Numbered from the stretch's first letter, positions 42,888 to 54,473 are shown. The stretch is 64,000 nt of DNA from Lasiosphaeria ovina (GCA_033439765.1 JAULSN010000005.1:1178001-1242000), one strand, 5' to 3'. Notes: a model not told the origin generated them from the sequence alone. Program-made: numbers and translations.

Positions 42888-45857
42888 ATGGAGCGACTGA
42901 TGGACTCGGACACCGACCAGGCACTAAAGACACAACACTTCGCTCTCCACATGGCAGCAGAGGCTGGCTCCCTCCGGATTGTCTCACTGCTGCTCAACTC
43001 GGTGGAAGATGCCGCCCATAAAAATCGGGATGGGCAAACCGCTTTGCACAAGGCAGCCTTGGGAGGGAACCTGGATATTCTCCGCTTCATAGTGGACAAG
43101 GACGTTCTTGAAGACACGCAGAAAAAAGAGATAACTGACGGCCAGGATGCCAATAAACAGACGCCTCTGATCCTCGCAACGCGGATGGGCCACATCAAGG
43201 CAGCTCAGTACCTTATCCAGTCCGGCACAGATTTGAAGATCCCTGACTCGTACGGGAAGACGGCCCTGCATTATGCTGTCACCTACTGCCCACAAGTGGT
43301 TGGTACTATCCAGGCCAAGGAATCGAGCTGTATAGAGATCCAAGACAATGACGGCTGCACACCATTGCACATTCCGGCAAGACTCGGTTGCATCGCACCC
43401 ATATCTGCCATGGTAGAGACCACACGGGGCTCTAGGACCATAGACAATACAATGCGCACCCAGGATAATCTATCAAAAACACCCCTCCACTACGTTGCAG
43501 GGTCAGGCATCGTCGAAGTGGCACAGGCCCTCTCCAACCTGGATGAATTTAAGTCTTATCTGGAGATCGAAGACGCCAAAGGCAACCTGCCAGCCGAGCA
43601 AGCAGCACGATCTGGCCATCTGGAAATGATGAAGGCTATGGTCGACTGGACGTCTTCGGGACGTAATGCCCGACTACTCAATGAGTCCTCACAAGCTAGT
43701 CAGCTCCTAGTGGTTCAGTATCTGCTTCAAAACAGCACATCCCCAGACAAACCTCCAGGCCCAAGGACGACACAAACAAGTCCTCTCTGCCTAGCGGCTT
43801 CCAAGGGCCACGATGCGGTCGTCCGGACACTGCTGCAGCACGGCGCCCAAATCAACCGCGAGGTTTCAGCGGATAGTCGGACGGCACTTCACCACGCAGC
43901 AGCCAAGGGCGCCGGTCATGTTGTAAAGACACTTTTAGCTTGGAACTCCGACTCCAGCAAGCGGGCACATCTAAACGTCCCCGACTCACACGGATATCGG
44001 CCTCTCCACCTGGCTGCCCAAGCCGGCCATCTCGACGTGATGGGACTACTTTTGGCGCAACAGCACGATATCGATATCGAGCTTCGGTCCAGAGCATTGC
44101 AGACCCCCTTACATGTTGCCGTCCCACATGTCGGAGCCGTTGAGCTTCTGTTGGATAATGGCGTCGACAAGGACAAGACTGATGTGCTGGGAGAGACAGC
44201 TCTCCATCTCGCAATACGAAAGGGATTTCGCGAGTCGGCGTTTGCGCTCATCCACCGTGGTGCTAAAACTGACATCAGGGACGAAGATGGCCTGACGGCG
44301 CTGTCTTTTGCTATCGCAAAGGATGACATCCCGATGGTTACCGAGTTCTTCAAGGCCGACCGGGACGCTTTCAAGAACGCTACATTGGACAACTTGAAAG
44401 ACGCTGTTGAGCGTTCGTCTACCAACGTGGTGGATTTCATCATTAGCAAGTTTCCGGACATTGCCAAAACTGTCGGCCAGGAGCAGCTGAACAAACTGTT
44501 ATGCACCGCCGCTGAGCAAAATTCCCCTCGGAACATCCAATCACTAGTCAACCTGGGAGCAGATGTCAGAAACCAGGAAGGCCCGGTAGGGCAGACTCCC
44601 TTACATCTGGCAGCCGCGAAATGCAAAGTTCCCAACATGTCATTGCTGCTGGAACTGGGAGCCGACGTAGACGCGCCTGACGAGGACAAGGAGACGCCGC
44701 TTTACGCTGCAGCGGGTCCGGGCCATTCAGAGGCCATCTTCTTGCTCCTGGAGAAAGGCGCTTCCCTGGATGAAGTTGATGAGAACGGCTGCACACCTCT
44801 TTATAGAGCTGCATTCAGGGGACAGGCGGAGGCCGTCCGAGTGTTTCTGGATCATGGCGCCGACGTTACCATCTGTCGACGGGTGGGCGGCTGGTCCCCC
44901 CTTCACGCAGCTGGGGATTGTCTCAAGATTGCCACCATGCTCGTGGAAAAACAAGCCGACATAAATTTGCCAAATGACAAAGGAAATACTCCCATGCATC
45001 TATCGACAAGCTGGGGATATGAGGACGTCACCAAGCTCTTTCTAGAGAAAGGAGGAAATCCAAATGCTAAGAGCAAAGCCGGATACACAGTACTGCACGT
45101 CGCGCTCAATGGCCAGAGAGAGGATGTCGTGAAAGTACTGTTGGAGCACAAAGGGAGCAATGCCCCTCGACTTGAAGTGCTTAACGACGAAGGCCAAGCC
45201 CCTATCCACGTTGCCACGATGACGTGTTCGCCTTCCGTGCTGCAAATGTTTCTCGACGGGCGGGTGAAGTTCAAAGTCCCGACTAGCCAAGGCAGCACTT
45301 GTCTAAGTCTGGCCTGTGAGCGTGGCCTCGACAAACACCTGGCGCTGTTGCTTGGCGGGGAGCAACCGTCTGCGCCGGGGACTGGGTGGGACTATGCGGA
45401 CCTGGTAGCCGGCTACTGGCAAGCTATCCGCAACGACCGGGCCGCTTGTGTCGAGCTTCTGCTCGACCACACGCCTCGCCTGCTAAAGGAAGTCTCGGAT
45501 CCCGACCGCCGCAACGGGCTCGAAGAATGGTTCCTCGACACCCTGTTCGTCGGGATAGACGAAGAGGCCAGGCGCCTCCCGCTGATGCTCATGAGCCGCG
45601 GCATAGACCCGTTCCGACGAGGGGAGCCCGGCCACCCATCGGTCTTTGAGCTCGCAATCCCCTGTTGGCGCCTGGATAACTCCGACTTCATCAATGCCTG
45701 CCTCCAGCACGTCCCAACCGACCCGTCACAGCTCGAAACATCGATCTTCGGGTTCAGAGAGCTACGGATCGCCACGGAGCTGGAAACAAGAGACCTGTGG
45801 AAGAAGTTTGAGCCCGTCATGTCAAGGATAGTGCATGAGACTGATAAGGAGGGGTAG
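42888..45857 (+). CDS. Ankyrin-repeat protein (N-terminal part of an ANK-SPRY gene)
   Basis: 989 residues from the first in-frame ATG; the frame is open back to about 42822, so an upstream exon or earlier start cannot be excluded. It contains some 20 ankyrin repeats throughout (HFALHMAAEAGSLRIVSLLL, QTALHKAALGGN, RPLHLAAQAGHLDVMGLLL, TPLYAAAGPGHSEAIFLLL, TPMHLSTSWGYEDVTKLFL). No NACHT or other NTPase domain was found. The C-terminal 100 residues are non-repeat (DLVAGYWQAIRNDRAACVELLL onwards). It ends at a TAG at 45855, but the same frame stays open after that stop and leads into a SPRY domain (next entry). It probably represents a recognition gene cut short, or a protein that works without its SPRY tail. 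It lies downstream of the NLR in the same direction. Confidence 0.75.
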   Translation: MERLMDSDTDQALKTQHFALHMAAEAGSLRIVSLLLNSVEDAAHKNRDGQTALHKAALGGNLDILRFIVDKDVLEDTQKKEITDGQDANKQTPLILATRMGHIKAAQYLIQSGTDLKIPDSYGKTALHYAVTYCPQVVGTIQAKESSCIEIQDNDGCTPLHIPARLGCIAPISAMVETTRGSRTIDNTMRTQDNLSKTPLHYVAGSGIVEVAQALSNLDEFKSYLEIEDAKGNLPAEQAARSGHLEMMKAMVDWTSSGRNARLLNESSQASQLLVVQYLLQNSTSPDKPPGPRTTQTSPLCLAASKGHDAVVRTLLQHGAQINREVSADSRTALHHAAAKGAGHVVKTLLAWNSDSSKRAHLNVPDSHGYRPLHLAAQAGHLDVMGLLLAQQHDIDIELRSRALQTPLHVAVPHVGAVELLLDNGVDKDKTDVLGETALHLAIRKGFRESAFALIHRGAKTDIRDEDGLTALSFAIAKDDIPMVTEFFKADRDAFKNATLDNLKDAVERSSTNVVDFIISKFPDIAKTVGQEQLNKLLCTAAEQNSPRNIQSLVNLGADVRNQEGPVGQTPLHLAAAKCKVPNMSLLLELGADVDAPDEDKETPLYAAAGPGHSEAIFLLLEKGASLDEVDENGCTPLYRAAFRGQAEAVRVFLDHGADVTICRRVGGWSPLHAAGDCLKIATMLVEKQADINLPNDKGNTPMHLSTSWGYEDVTKLFLEKGGNPNAKSKAGYTVLHVALNGQREDVVKVLLEHKGSNAPRLEVLNDEGQAPIHVATMTCSPSVLQMFLDGRVKFKVPTSQGSTCLSLACERGLDKHLALLLGGEQPSAPGTGWDYADLVAGYWQAIRNDRAACVELLLDHTPRLLKEVSDPDRRNGLEEWFLDTLFVGIDEEARRLPLMLMSRGIDPFRRGEPGHPSVFELAIPCWRLDNSDFINACLQHVPTDPSQLETSIFGFRELRIATELETRDLWKKFEPVMSRIVHETDKEG

Positions 45858-46887
45858 ACTATTTCACACTTCCTCATGCAATCCGCCCCGAGACTAGATC
45901 TCGGGTTTGAATTTCCACCCCTGAGCTGCCTGGGGCTAGAGACACCAACGACAGTCCATTTGCCGACGACTTGGCAAAGATTGCGCGACACAAATGATGG
46001 CGTGAAGATTTCCGAAGACGGTCTCGGCGCCAGATTTGAAAGTACGTTCTTGAGCAGAGCTACATATTCCCTTGATTGATCCTTCACCAGCCCAGAGAAC
46101 TGCCGATCCTGAGGGATTCAAACTAACAGAATGCTGCCACAATCAGACAGAGACCCAGTAAGGGGTACTACTAGGGGGGCAGTGTGTCTCCGGGCAGACT
46201 TCCCGCTCCCGCCGAGAAACTTATCCCATCCCCGCGTCGGCATTCCGTACTTCGAGGTGACCATAGAGAAAGACCCTATTCCTGACCCTAACCCTGACGG
46301 AGCGGAAGACGTCGAAGTCGCCGACGATGACGACGATGATCAGAGCGTTAAATCCGCTAAAGACACCAAGCCTCCCGCCATCTCCCTCGGGCTCTGCGGA
46401 GAGTTCGCCAACCTGCGAGACGCCCATCCGGGCTGGGAGACGTGGTCAGTGGCGCTGCACGGCGACAACGGCTCTCCATGTTCGAGGAAGGCGGCCAGGT
46501 CTTGTACGCAACTAAGTATACCTTTGGGCCGGGAGACACGGTTGGCTGTGGCATCGACTACGACGCGGAGGAGTGCTTTTTTACCCTAGGCGGGGAAGTA
46601 GTGGGTAAGTTATTTCACTTAATTACAGCATGTGTTGACCCCAGTGGTGAACCTGGTGAAAGCACGTCGAGAGAAAACAAGCAGATAGCTGACAGGCATC
46701 TACCATAATATTAGAACGTCGCTCGAGCAAGATCATATTCCGAAAAATGTACCCCAGCATCGGTCACTCGTTCGAAGCCGTCAGCATCAAGGTTAACTTT
46801 GGGGCAACAGAATTCGCGTGGAAGGATGCCGTGAAGAAGCTAAACTGGGCCCCGGCGGCGTCCAGGGAGAGGAGTCGAGAAGCTTAG
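45858..46887 (+). pseudogene. Disconnected SPRY-domain tail of the ankyrin gene
   Basis: After the TAG at 45855 the same frame continues (LGFEFPPLSCLGLETPTTVH...) to a donor at 46042. Exons then follow at 46147-46604 and 46715-46887, with good introns (GTACGT...TCAG; GTAAGT...TTAG) and matching phases. They encode a SPRY domain: GIPYFEVTIEKDP, an Asp-rich insert, ISLGLCGEF, WSVALHGDNG, FGPGDTVGCGIDY, ECFFTLGGE, and a final KMYPSIGHSFEAVSIKVNFG. Within exon 46147-46604 the frame changes between HGDNG (about 46478) and MFEEGGQ (46490), a net shift of one base. The splice sites remain sound, so the decay is recent or tolerated. Two lesions (TAG and frameshift) argue against a sequencing error alone. 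Confidence 0.75.
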
Positions 46888-47954
46888 GTAAGGACGATGC
46901 TGAGATAGTTAGTCCACTTCTGACGGTATGGCGGAAGATTGAATTACATTGCTGCATTGATGTCTGGTACAGGACATGATTGATGATACTCTCTAGCGAA
47001 GAAACCGGGTAATTACCTAGAGATCAATTAACAGTTTCATGTTACCGCACATAACAACTTTCTATCAATTAATTATGCTATCAACCAAGGGGTTCAAGAC
47101 GTCGTGTTCCCGTTCAAGACTTGCCATCCTCTCCCGTCCCCTCCACCTCTCGTCAGGATCCGGGGTCTTCTCAGCCTCAGCCTCGGCCTCATCACCATGG
47201 CCTTCCTAAAAATACCCTCTAGGTATCTCATTTCCTTTGGTTTCGCTTCGGCAGATAGCTACGTATTTGCCGTAGATACGAATAAGGATCTTAGAACAGG
47301 TGGTGGATAGGGAGGGGGACCGAGTTGCTACTGCCGTCGAGGTAAGTTCCAGGGGTGAGGTAAGTATGGGACAGAGAAACTTTTCGCAGTGTGGACGAGC
47401 GTTTGTTGTTCAGGTAGGTAAGCATTTTTCAGGGGTTATTTGGAAATTCAACGATTCAACGAAAATTATGATTGCCAATATTTAATAATAATTTGCCTAT
47501 TGGCTAACTATTGACCACGGATGATTCGAACTGCACTACCGCCTGATGAGTGCTACTTATCGCGGGATTGTGAGTTTCACATCGGGTTGCTTTGTGGCTC
47601 TTTGATGGTGTGTGAGGTGGGGTTCGAAGTTTGAACACCTTCCTTTGTCTCGGGTGATGAACAATCCAGGCACCCCTTTTAGAACGGACAAAGCCACGAG
47701 TCTGTGGGACAATGGGGATGCCAAGTAAGTTTAGGTTCTCACACAAGGAGTTGCCGAAGGTAGTGATTGTGTCTCACAAGGAAATGGCTGACAGAGTGAA
47801 GTTCAAATAAGGTCGCCGGGTTAGCTGAAAAACTACAGACCGTTTTGACGTTTAGATTTGCTAAGCTTACTTCTTAAATTCAACGCCTAAGACTTATAGA
47901 ATCAGGATGGGGCTGACATAGGTAGGTAGATTAGCCCGTCAAGATACTTTAATA
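46888..47954. other. Intergenic, A/T-rich
   Basis: No gene seen. Several TAGGTA/GGTAGGTA-type short repeats and A/T-rich runs. Frames are short and unconvincing. Confidence 0.5.
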
Positions 47955-49618
47955 CTAGAAGGTAGTGCTCCTCGGTGTCAGTCGAGAGCCTGACTCTAGA
48001 AAGAGAAGGGAGCCATTCGAGATGCTTTGACTGCCCATGCCGGGGCGTTGCATGTTCGTTAGGAGCAATCCCGTGTCTTCTTCGCTAGCTTCCTGTCTTT
48101 GTTGGTCGGTGGCAATGAAGGGGGAATTCGAGGTCGGTAAACTTGACGGATCGTTGGACGCAGCTTGCCCGTCCGGAATACCGTCCTCTCCGGTTGCCGG
48201 TGGGCCATCTGCGAGTCGTGGTTATTATAGGCGTATGGTAAAGATGGGCCGTGAACTTACTCTTGAATAGATAGTACAGCTCGATGAGCACCGGCAACCA
48301 CGTCCCCAAGCTGAGAATCTGACCAAAGGACCATCGTAGATCCTCACTCCCGAAACCGCTCCGTTGCAGCAGGAGCTGTCTGACCACAGTAATTGTGATG
48401 AGAATGTACCACGTGAGGAAGCCATACGCCCCGATGATGTAGACATCCATAATTTTTCGGCCCTTTTTTAACCACCTGGCGACCTTGGGAAGCGGTTTCT
48501 TGAGCGCCCACGGGAGGAAGAAAAACAACAACACCCAGGCCCAGAACAGAATACTGGTAATCCAGACGATCAGGCCTGTAAAGCGCCGCTCAGTGGGAAT
48601 GATATCCCAGAAGCAGTACACCTCCCATGAGTCGGTGCTTTCAAACTTGTTTGAGACGATGGGCGCCATGTTTCCGACCACCAGGTAGAGAATGATGTCA
48701 ATGAATAGAATCAGGTATCTGCTTCCGGTCCTTCCGCTGTCGCCGTGGACCTGTTCATGCATGATGGCCGGGAATAAGCAGGCAGAGAATGAAAAGACGA
48801 CCATGTCATGTGCCAGCGCGAGCTGGGCCCCGTCACCCACGTCCTGCCGCTGTAACATGAGTGCAAAGGCGGCAACGTTGATGCAAAGACTCAGAATCAA
48901 TGCTCCGTTGACGAACACGTCCAGAGCCTGGTTGAAGGCATAGAAGACCAGCTGGAGCTTCTTGCCCGCGACCGTATGCTTTTGGCGGAGAAACCATTCC
49001 CAAGCGGCAAGAAGCGCGAATATGGTGGCGAGAACCGCTTGGATCCATGCACTCGTCATCACCTGCCCTCATTAGCGTGCTGAGCGACAGAGGGTATAAA
49101 TGTGAATGCGCACCCCCGGTCCCGTAATGTCTGGGACACCATTCCATGGGATGGCTTGACAAACATCGTCCAAGCAAACCTTAAAGGGATTGACCGTTAC
49201 GTTCAACCATGGATCCGGATTCGAGCTGTTGTATACCTTGCCGTTCATTCTTGCTCGTTTGCGTATCTCTAGCAAGGTCCTAAACCAGTCAACAAGTTGG
49301 CCATCGCTGGGGACAAGGCGAAGTTGTGCGGGCAGAGCTTGTCGAAAGTGGTCTGCCGTTGCAAGGTCGTTCACGCCAACTCCATCCGAAAGCCAAGTCT
49401 TTGCCCAAGCAGCCACGATAGTACAGTCTGTCGAGAAGTTGAGCTGCGCGATGGGTGGCGCAGTCCAGTTCGGGTACGTAAAGGTGATGTTGAAGTCCAT
49501 TTCTCTGTGTCGGGGCGGAGGTTACAAGGCAAATAACTTGGGGTAGGTACGTTGAGATGAACATTATCAGAAGGTGATTGAGGGAAAATACCGCAGAGAA
49601 GCAGCGCAAGGCTGCCAT
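47955..49618 (-). CDS. Polytopic membrane protein with signal peptide
   Basis: Four exons: 49618-49551, 49504-49114, 49062-48261 and 48208-47955, all phases fitting, 504 residues. Exon 1 codes a signal peptide (MAALRCFSAVFSLNHLLIMF), which was recovered through a GTACCT donor and CACAG acceptor. A lumenal domain of about 130 residues with N-glycosylation sites and two or more cysteines follows. Exon 3 has seven hydrophobic helices (AWIQAVLATIFALLAAWEWF, ALDVFVNGALILSLCINVAA, VVFSFSACLFPAI, YLILFIDIILYLVVG, GLIVWITSILFWAWVLLFFF, IIGAYGFLTWYILITITVV, LSLGTWLPVLIELYYLF). Exon 4 is a hydrophilic Ser/Thr-rich tail of about 85 residues with no stop over 84 codons. The plan of a signal peptide, ectodomain, seven helices and a cytosolic tail resembles a fungal receptor-like protein, but the family is not recognised. 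Confidence 0.78.
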
Positions 49619-50680
49619 ATCTTGGGGTGGTCTGATATTACTCGCTATGGTGGCGCCACGACCCTATTTATAGCCCCCTTTTGCTTGGCGACTGCGTCCC
49701 AACGAATTTGTCACAAATAATATTACCACAGAGAAGGGGTTGCATTTGAGAATGATGTGAAATGAATTAGGACGATGGGTATTGGGTACACTGGCACTCA
49801 ACCGTCTCTCCACGGGATAAAAAAAGAGAAAAGAAAAAAAGGTCCCCCCCTAGAAAATAAACAGAGACGTCATGCCACATGCACAAGGTTGGAGAGGTGG
49901 TGTGAGCGCCGTTCTTGGCTTTCCTGACCTTGGTTTCGCGTCATTTTGTCAGGTCTCTATCATATGATCGGGCAGTTCTGGCGTGTCTGGGCGGCATGCG
50001 GCGCGAAGTTCAGCTGGTTGAGGCTTTTGCTCTGGCACGTTGCAGCCCCGACAAGTGGCAGCCAACGCGGCACAACCCCGGTGCCCGAATGCAGTTACTG
50101 GCTGGTAACCTCAGTGTTTTTCATTGGGCAATCATGTCCGTTTCTGGTTGGGCCGTTAGGCACCTACATTTAATCATTTTTATGAATGCACTTTTTGTTC
50201 CAACTTTATATTTTCCCCACTTCACCATTGGATGGCAACTTGTTTTTTTTGGGGCCATTTTGCCTAACTGAACGTATTAGGAAAGCCGAAATCCCCAGGT
50301 AACTTGCTTACGCTCACCACCGTTGATTTAGGGTCACTAAAAAGGGGGGGTCTTCATCCTTTTGATGTTCGAGGTAGCCCAGGCACAATTCCACACGTGC
50401 GCATAGGCAGAGAGAGAAAATGGGCAAGGCCTCCCAAAGCTTACCGTCTTAGCCTCTGTCATGAAATGCACAAAGTAGACTGGGGTCTCTGATGCTGATA
50501 TCACTTTGGAGCCCTCAATAACATTATATTAATTACTATCTTTTCGCCCCCTTTTATCCCCTGCATCAATCATCCTTTTGTACTTGGCTCAATTGTAAGA
50601 TTCAAGTTGCTCAGTTCTCATGACACAACCAAAGATACCTTTGAGAACTAACTGTGACGGGTAACTAGCCAAAGCGCAGG
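49619..50680. other. Intergenic, nothing recognised
   Basis: Divergent upstream regions of the genes on both sides. Runs of A and C near 49820-49850; no gene or hairpin seen. Confidence 0.5.
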
Positions 50681-51501
50681 ATGACATCTACCCTTACCTC
50701 TTTGCTTGCGACCTTGGGTGGGCGCCAAAGTTTTGTTGTGGAGGAATCGACTGCTGAAGTGACACCACTGCGCTACATTCTCTTCCCAGATTCACCGCAG
50801 CATCGCGGCCGCCTGGCGCTCCGACAACTTTTACACCCGGGGCCCTTAGGACATCGCCGACAACCCGCACCTCCACGGACCCTACGTCATCAAATTCACC
50901 TTCCTCTTCTTATACCTCAGATTCCTCCTCGACGTCAGTTCTGTTGTCAACATCATCAACTGTGCCGTCAACGTCAACTTCGTCAACTGTACCGCCTCTG
51001 TCATCAACCTCAACTTTGTCATCAACGTCGAATTTGTCATCTACTTGGACTATGTCGTCTCCACCTCCTTCGTCGTCTGCGGCACCAGTGTCCTGCCCAA
51101 CGCACGATGAACTGAAGTGGGGCCTATGGTTAGGCTTGGGGGTCCCGTTATTAGCCACCTTGATTGTCTTGGTCTGGCTCTTGTCCCGGAAGCTGACGAA
51201 CGGCAAAAAGGCGAACGTTCCCATTGTCTACTACCACCCGAAACCAGATGTCCCCGCGTGGCAGCAGCAGCAGCAGGAAAACCCCCCTGTACAACATCAG
51301 CACTATTACCATACACGGCAGCAATCCGACCCTCCTGCGCACCAGCAACCTGACCCCCATGTATGGAATCACCGGACTGTGTCTGTGAAGCCTAGGCGGC
51401 AGCATGGAGTCCAGGCAGAGTACCCAATCATGGTACCAGTAGAGCCAGCTGCGTCGGAACTGCCCGGCCCCCCGGTAAGAGAAGGTGGAAATTTTATTTG
51501 A
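50681..51501 (+). CDS. Ser/Thr-rich single-pass membrane protein
   Basis: The frame from about 50803 to 51501 is open and protein-like. To reach an ATG an intron is needed; 50681-50717 joined to 50801-51501 (GTGGGC...CGCAG, phase 1) works and gives 245 residues, though a donor at GTTTTG a few codons later also works. The protein is a Ser/Thr/Pro-rich stretch of about 100 residues (likely heavily O-glycosylated), one membrane helix (GLWLGLGVPLLATLIVLVWLL, about residues 119-140), and a cytosolic tail rich in Gln, His and Pro. This is the architecture of fungal cell-wall stress sensors and other mucin-like surface proteins, but no WSC or other cysteine-rich head is present and no clear signal peptide is seen, so the N-terminus may be incomplete. 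Confidence 0.55.
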
Positions 51502-53686
51502 GTCATGACAACCTCCAATCGTGGCGACTTCAAGTCCCGCTTTATGTTTTTCTTTTTTTTCCCTTCTCTTTTCGCCCTTTTCTTCAACATTCAGAGCAAT
51601 GTGCTAGTACGTGGAGGACTTCAGAGAGTTACAAGGAGAAATTTGAATGACTTCAAGAGATTTTGGAAACAGGGAACATGATACCAGCGTGATGGCGCAG
51701 AAGGAAGAGTCAAGAAGGAAACAAGGGACTCGGTTAGAAATTATGATGTAACACACGACTTCAGCGTGAATTTTTCAGTAGACCCTTATGATTACACAAT
51801 CAACATCTCACCTCCTATTTCTTGTTCCCTACAACAGAACCTCCAACATGAATTTTCCGCTGATGATGGACGTAAACCAAAGCGACGTTCTCGGCAGACT
51901 AATCTGATTCTCAGCAGTTCCATAAGCTCTACCCACTGGATGGTTGTGCGCGAATAAGTTGGCTACGAAATGGGGCTCTTTCGCATGGTTGTCCTCTTGA
52001 TTGAGACCAAGGCTGGCAACAACGCAATTAAATTCAACGCACCCCTTGCACTGCGTTGCACCGAATCTGCCCCGGCCGCACTGAACTGGTAGACCTGCGC
52101 GCTGAACTGCGTTGTTTTACACCTCACTCAAATAAGTCTAATGAAATCCTCCCCTTTCCTTTTTACTTGAATTTCAAATGTTTCCTTGACATAACCCTAA
52201 CCCTACTTGATTCAACGCATCAACGCAAGCCAACGCAGTTTATTGGGCCGTTCAACTGCGTTGCGTTGGCCATATTTTGGGCCCGAATTGCGTTGATGCG
52301 TTAAACTGCGTTAGCCCATTGCGTTGGATACGTAAAACGTGGCAGCTTTGGAAAAAACTGGCACATGTATATATGCTCGAGGTGAGAGGTAAGGGCCACT
52401 CGAGTTGACCCCAGAGGTCTTTTACTCGCCAGCGCAAGGCTACTTAGACAACCTTTTGTCCAACAGAGGAAGTTGGTGGTGTGTGGTCATACCTGCAAGT
52501 CTTCAAGTTCGAGAAAAATTCCGGCCACAAAATGGACTCCTTGGGCGGAATACGACCTCGATCGAAACAGATGCAATGAACCGCTGAGATCGATGGGCGG
52601 GTGCAGAAAATGCTCCGGCTATGTAGCGACAGGGTCGAGCTCTGCAGAGTTTGTTACGTAGCATTCAAGTAGCATTGGGTAGATAGGTCGCTAGGTAACA
52701 TGCTGTCTGAGTTGTTCAAATTGAAGTTCCATGGTGGCGGTGGCATCTTATCCCGGGTCTCGGCTCGGTGGTTGTCGTTCAGAAAAGGTCCACGCTTCAG
52801 CAAGAGGGTTGCAGCCGGGGAATAGACTAGATGGGTCGGATGCGGTTCAAATCCTTAAACTTCGCTTTGCCGAGGGAGCTGGCTACCCCTTGCATGTCCG
52901 TATATGTACGCAGCTAAACTGGTGACTCGGTGTGTGGCGCCAAGCTGCCAGGACGCGTAACTGCGCACTCTATTTCTTGGTTTCTTGTTATTAATCGTGC
53001 AGAAGCAATAATCGATTGTCAATATTATGTACGAGCGAGCTCATTTCTTCCCTCGCCGGCTCGATGCTGTACCCCGGATTCTCTCTTGCCTGGGATTCCA
53101 TGTCCCGCCCTGCCCTACTCTATTCATACATGCTCGGCTGCGGAGTGCCGGTAAATTGGCGGCTGTTCCTGGACCGTGCTCGTGCCATTGGCCATCGGGG
53201 CTTATTTCCCCGTCCACATATGGTCTTCTTGGCGATGATCGCTTGCTGGCTAAACGCAGGCAGGATTATTTGCGACGGGCTTGGTGCACGGTTTACCAAC
53301 CGGGTGATACCCGAAAATTGACAACCGGCCCAGTCAGCTCCACCAAAAAGTTCTTCTAGTCTGGTGCTGGCCATGGAAAAAATGCCTTCTTTGTTGGGAA
53401 GAGGAGTCGAACACGACGACAGCAATACGACAAAGCTTGGCAGGTCGGGACCCAGGGCCAGAGTGCCCCCAAATTGCGTTATAATGTTTATGGGTGCAAC
53501 CACGGCATTCTTTGGCGAAGCTGTCTTACGCGAGCTCAGCTATACGGTCAAAAATTGGCAGCACATATAAGAAGGGCTCGGGTCCCGGCAACGGTAGATG
53601 ATGAGGAAGTTTCGTTTCCGCAGATTATCACCGCCTTCTAGAATTGTTGACGACCCGGTTAGAAAATCCTCGACCACAGCACAAAG
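51502..53686. other. Long gap with one MITE-like element
   Basis: No gene supported. Overlapping short frames on both strands around 53016-53570 are non-specific. The MITE-like segment at 52020-52335 is described separately. Confidence 0.5.
52020..52335. mobile_element. MITE-like element with CAACGCA-rich inverted ends
   Basis: The left end carries CAACGCAATTAAATTCAACG and CACTGCGTTGCA; the right end carries repeated TGCGTTGATGCGTTAAACTG and TGCGTTGG, i.e. the complementary motif several times. The interior holds two CCCTAA units and no frame. Multiple CAACGCA/TGCGTTG subrepeats in opposite orientation over about 315 bp look like the sub-terminal repeats of a non-autonomous DNA transposon. 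Exact borders and target duplication were not fixed. Confidence 0.5.
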
Positions 53687-54473
53687 ATGAAGGCAGCTTA
53701 TATTCTCGCTGGCTTGGCATATGGACTCTTTGTTGAGGCCAGACTCACTCAGCCTGCCGGGCTCGCCGCTCGGCAAAGGGGAAGCGGTGGTGGCTCATCC
53801 ACTTGCACCTGGACTGGTCACTGCCTTGGTACGTTTTTGGAGATATCTTTTTGTCGACCGTGGTATAGTGTTAGCGCTAACTCGTTTGACTACCAGGGGA
53901 CGAGTGTGAGACCGAAAATGACTGCGACGGGCAGTTGATCTGCATCAACTCCCGGTGCGCCAACATCCCGACCACCACCGCCAGAACTACGGCCAGACCC
54001 ACAAGTACACGTCGGGCAACACCGACACCGACGCCAACTCCCAAGCCAGCAACCTGTGAATGGGAGGGACACTGCCTTGGTAGGTCACATCTCCATATCC
54101 CAACTGAGTCAGGCCGAGTTCCTGTTCTCAAAACGCCAACCTCTCGAACTATATAGGCGACACATGCAAAACCGAAAACGACTGCGACGGGCAACTGATC
54201 TGCCGCGCCGGAAAGTGTGCCCCTGTAGCCACCACTACCATCGTCAGCACCCGCCCGCGAACCACCGCCCCTGCCACCACAACAAAACCGGCTGGAAACG
54301 TTTGTGGCGCCAACCCTCTTGCGTGTATTGGTACGTGATGTAATCCCCCTTAAAGTCATCCCTAGAGCCAACAAGCTGAAAAAAAAATGGGGGAAACAGG
54401 CGTGAGCTGCAAGACTGACGCCGACTGCGGTTTCGACTTGATCATCTGCAAGGAGGGAGTGTGTGGCCTGTAA
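53687..54473 (+). CDS. Secreted protein with three cysteine-rich repeats
   Basis: Four exons: 53687-53828, 53897-54079, 54157-54330 and 54400-54473, 190 residues. Signal peptide MKAAYILAGLAYGLFVEA and a likely Kex2 site (AARQR). Three copies of a motif follow: C-x-W-x-GHCLG-x-x-C-x-TENDCDGQLIC-x-x-x-x-C in the first two, and a more diverged CGANPLACIG-x-SC-x-TDADCGFDLIIC form last. Thr/Pro-rich linkers separate them. Each repeat is interrupted at exactly the same point (the Gly after CL/CI) by a phase-1 intron, so the gene grew by duplication of an exon-intron unit. The spacing resembles Dickkopf-type or other knottin-like cysteine folds. Likely a secreted effector, adhesin or carbohydrate-binding protein; I cannot assign the family. 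Confidence 0.85.

Noticed and set aside
47500..47600. Possible tRNA on the minus strand (GTTCGAATC present)
   Set aside because: No acceptor stem or D/anticodon arms can be formed around it.
52190..52205. Internal telomere tract (CCCTAACCCTA)
   Set aside because: Only two units, inside the MITE-like element; too short to claim a telomeric scar.
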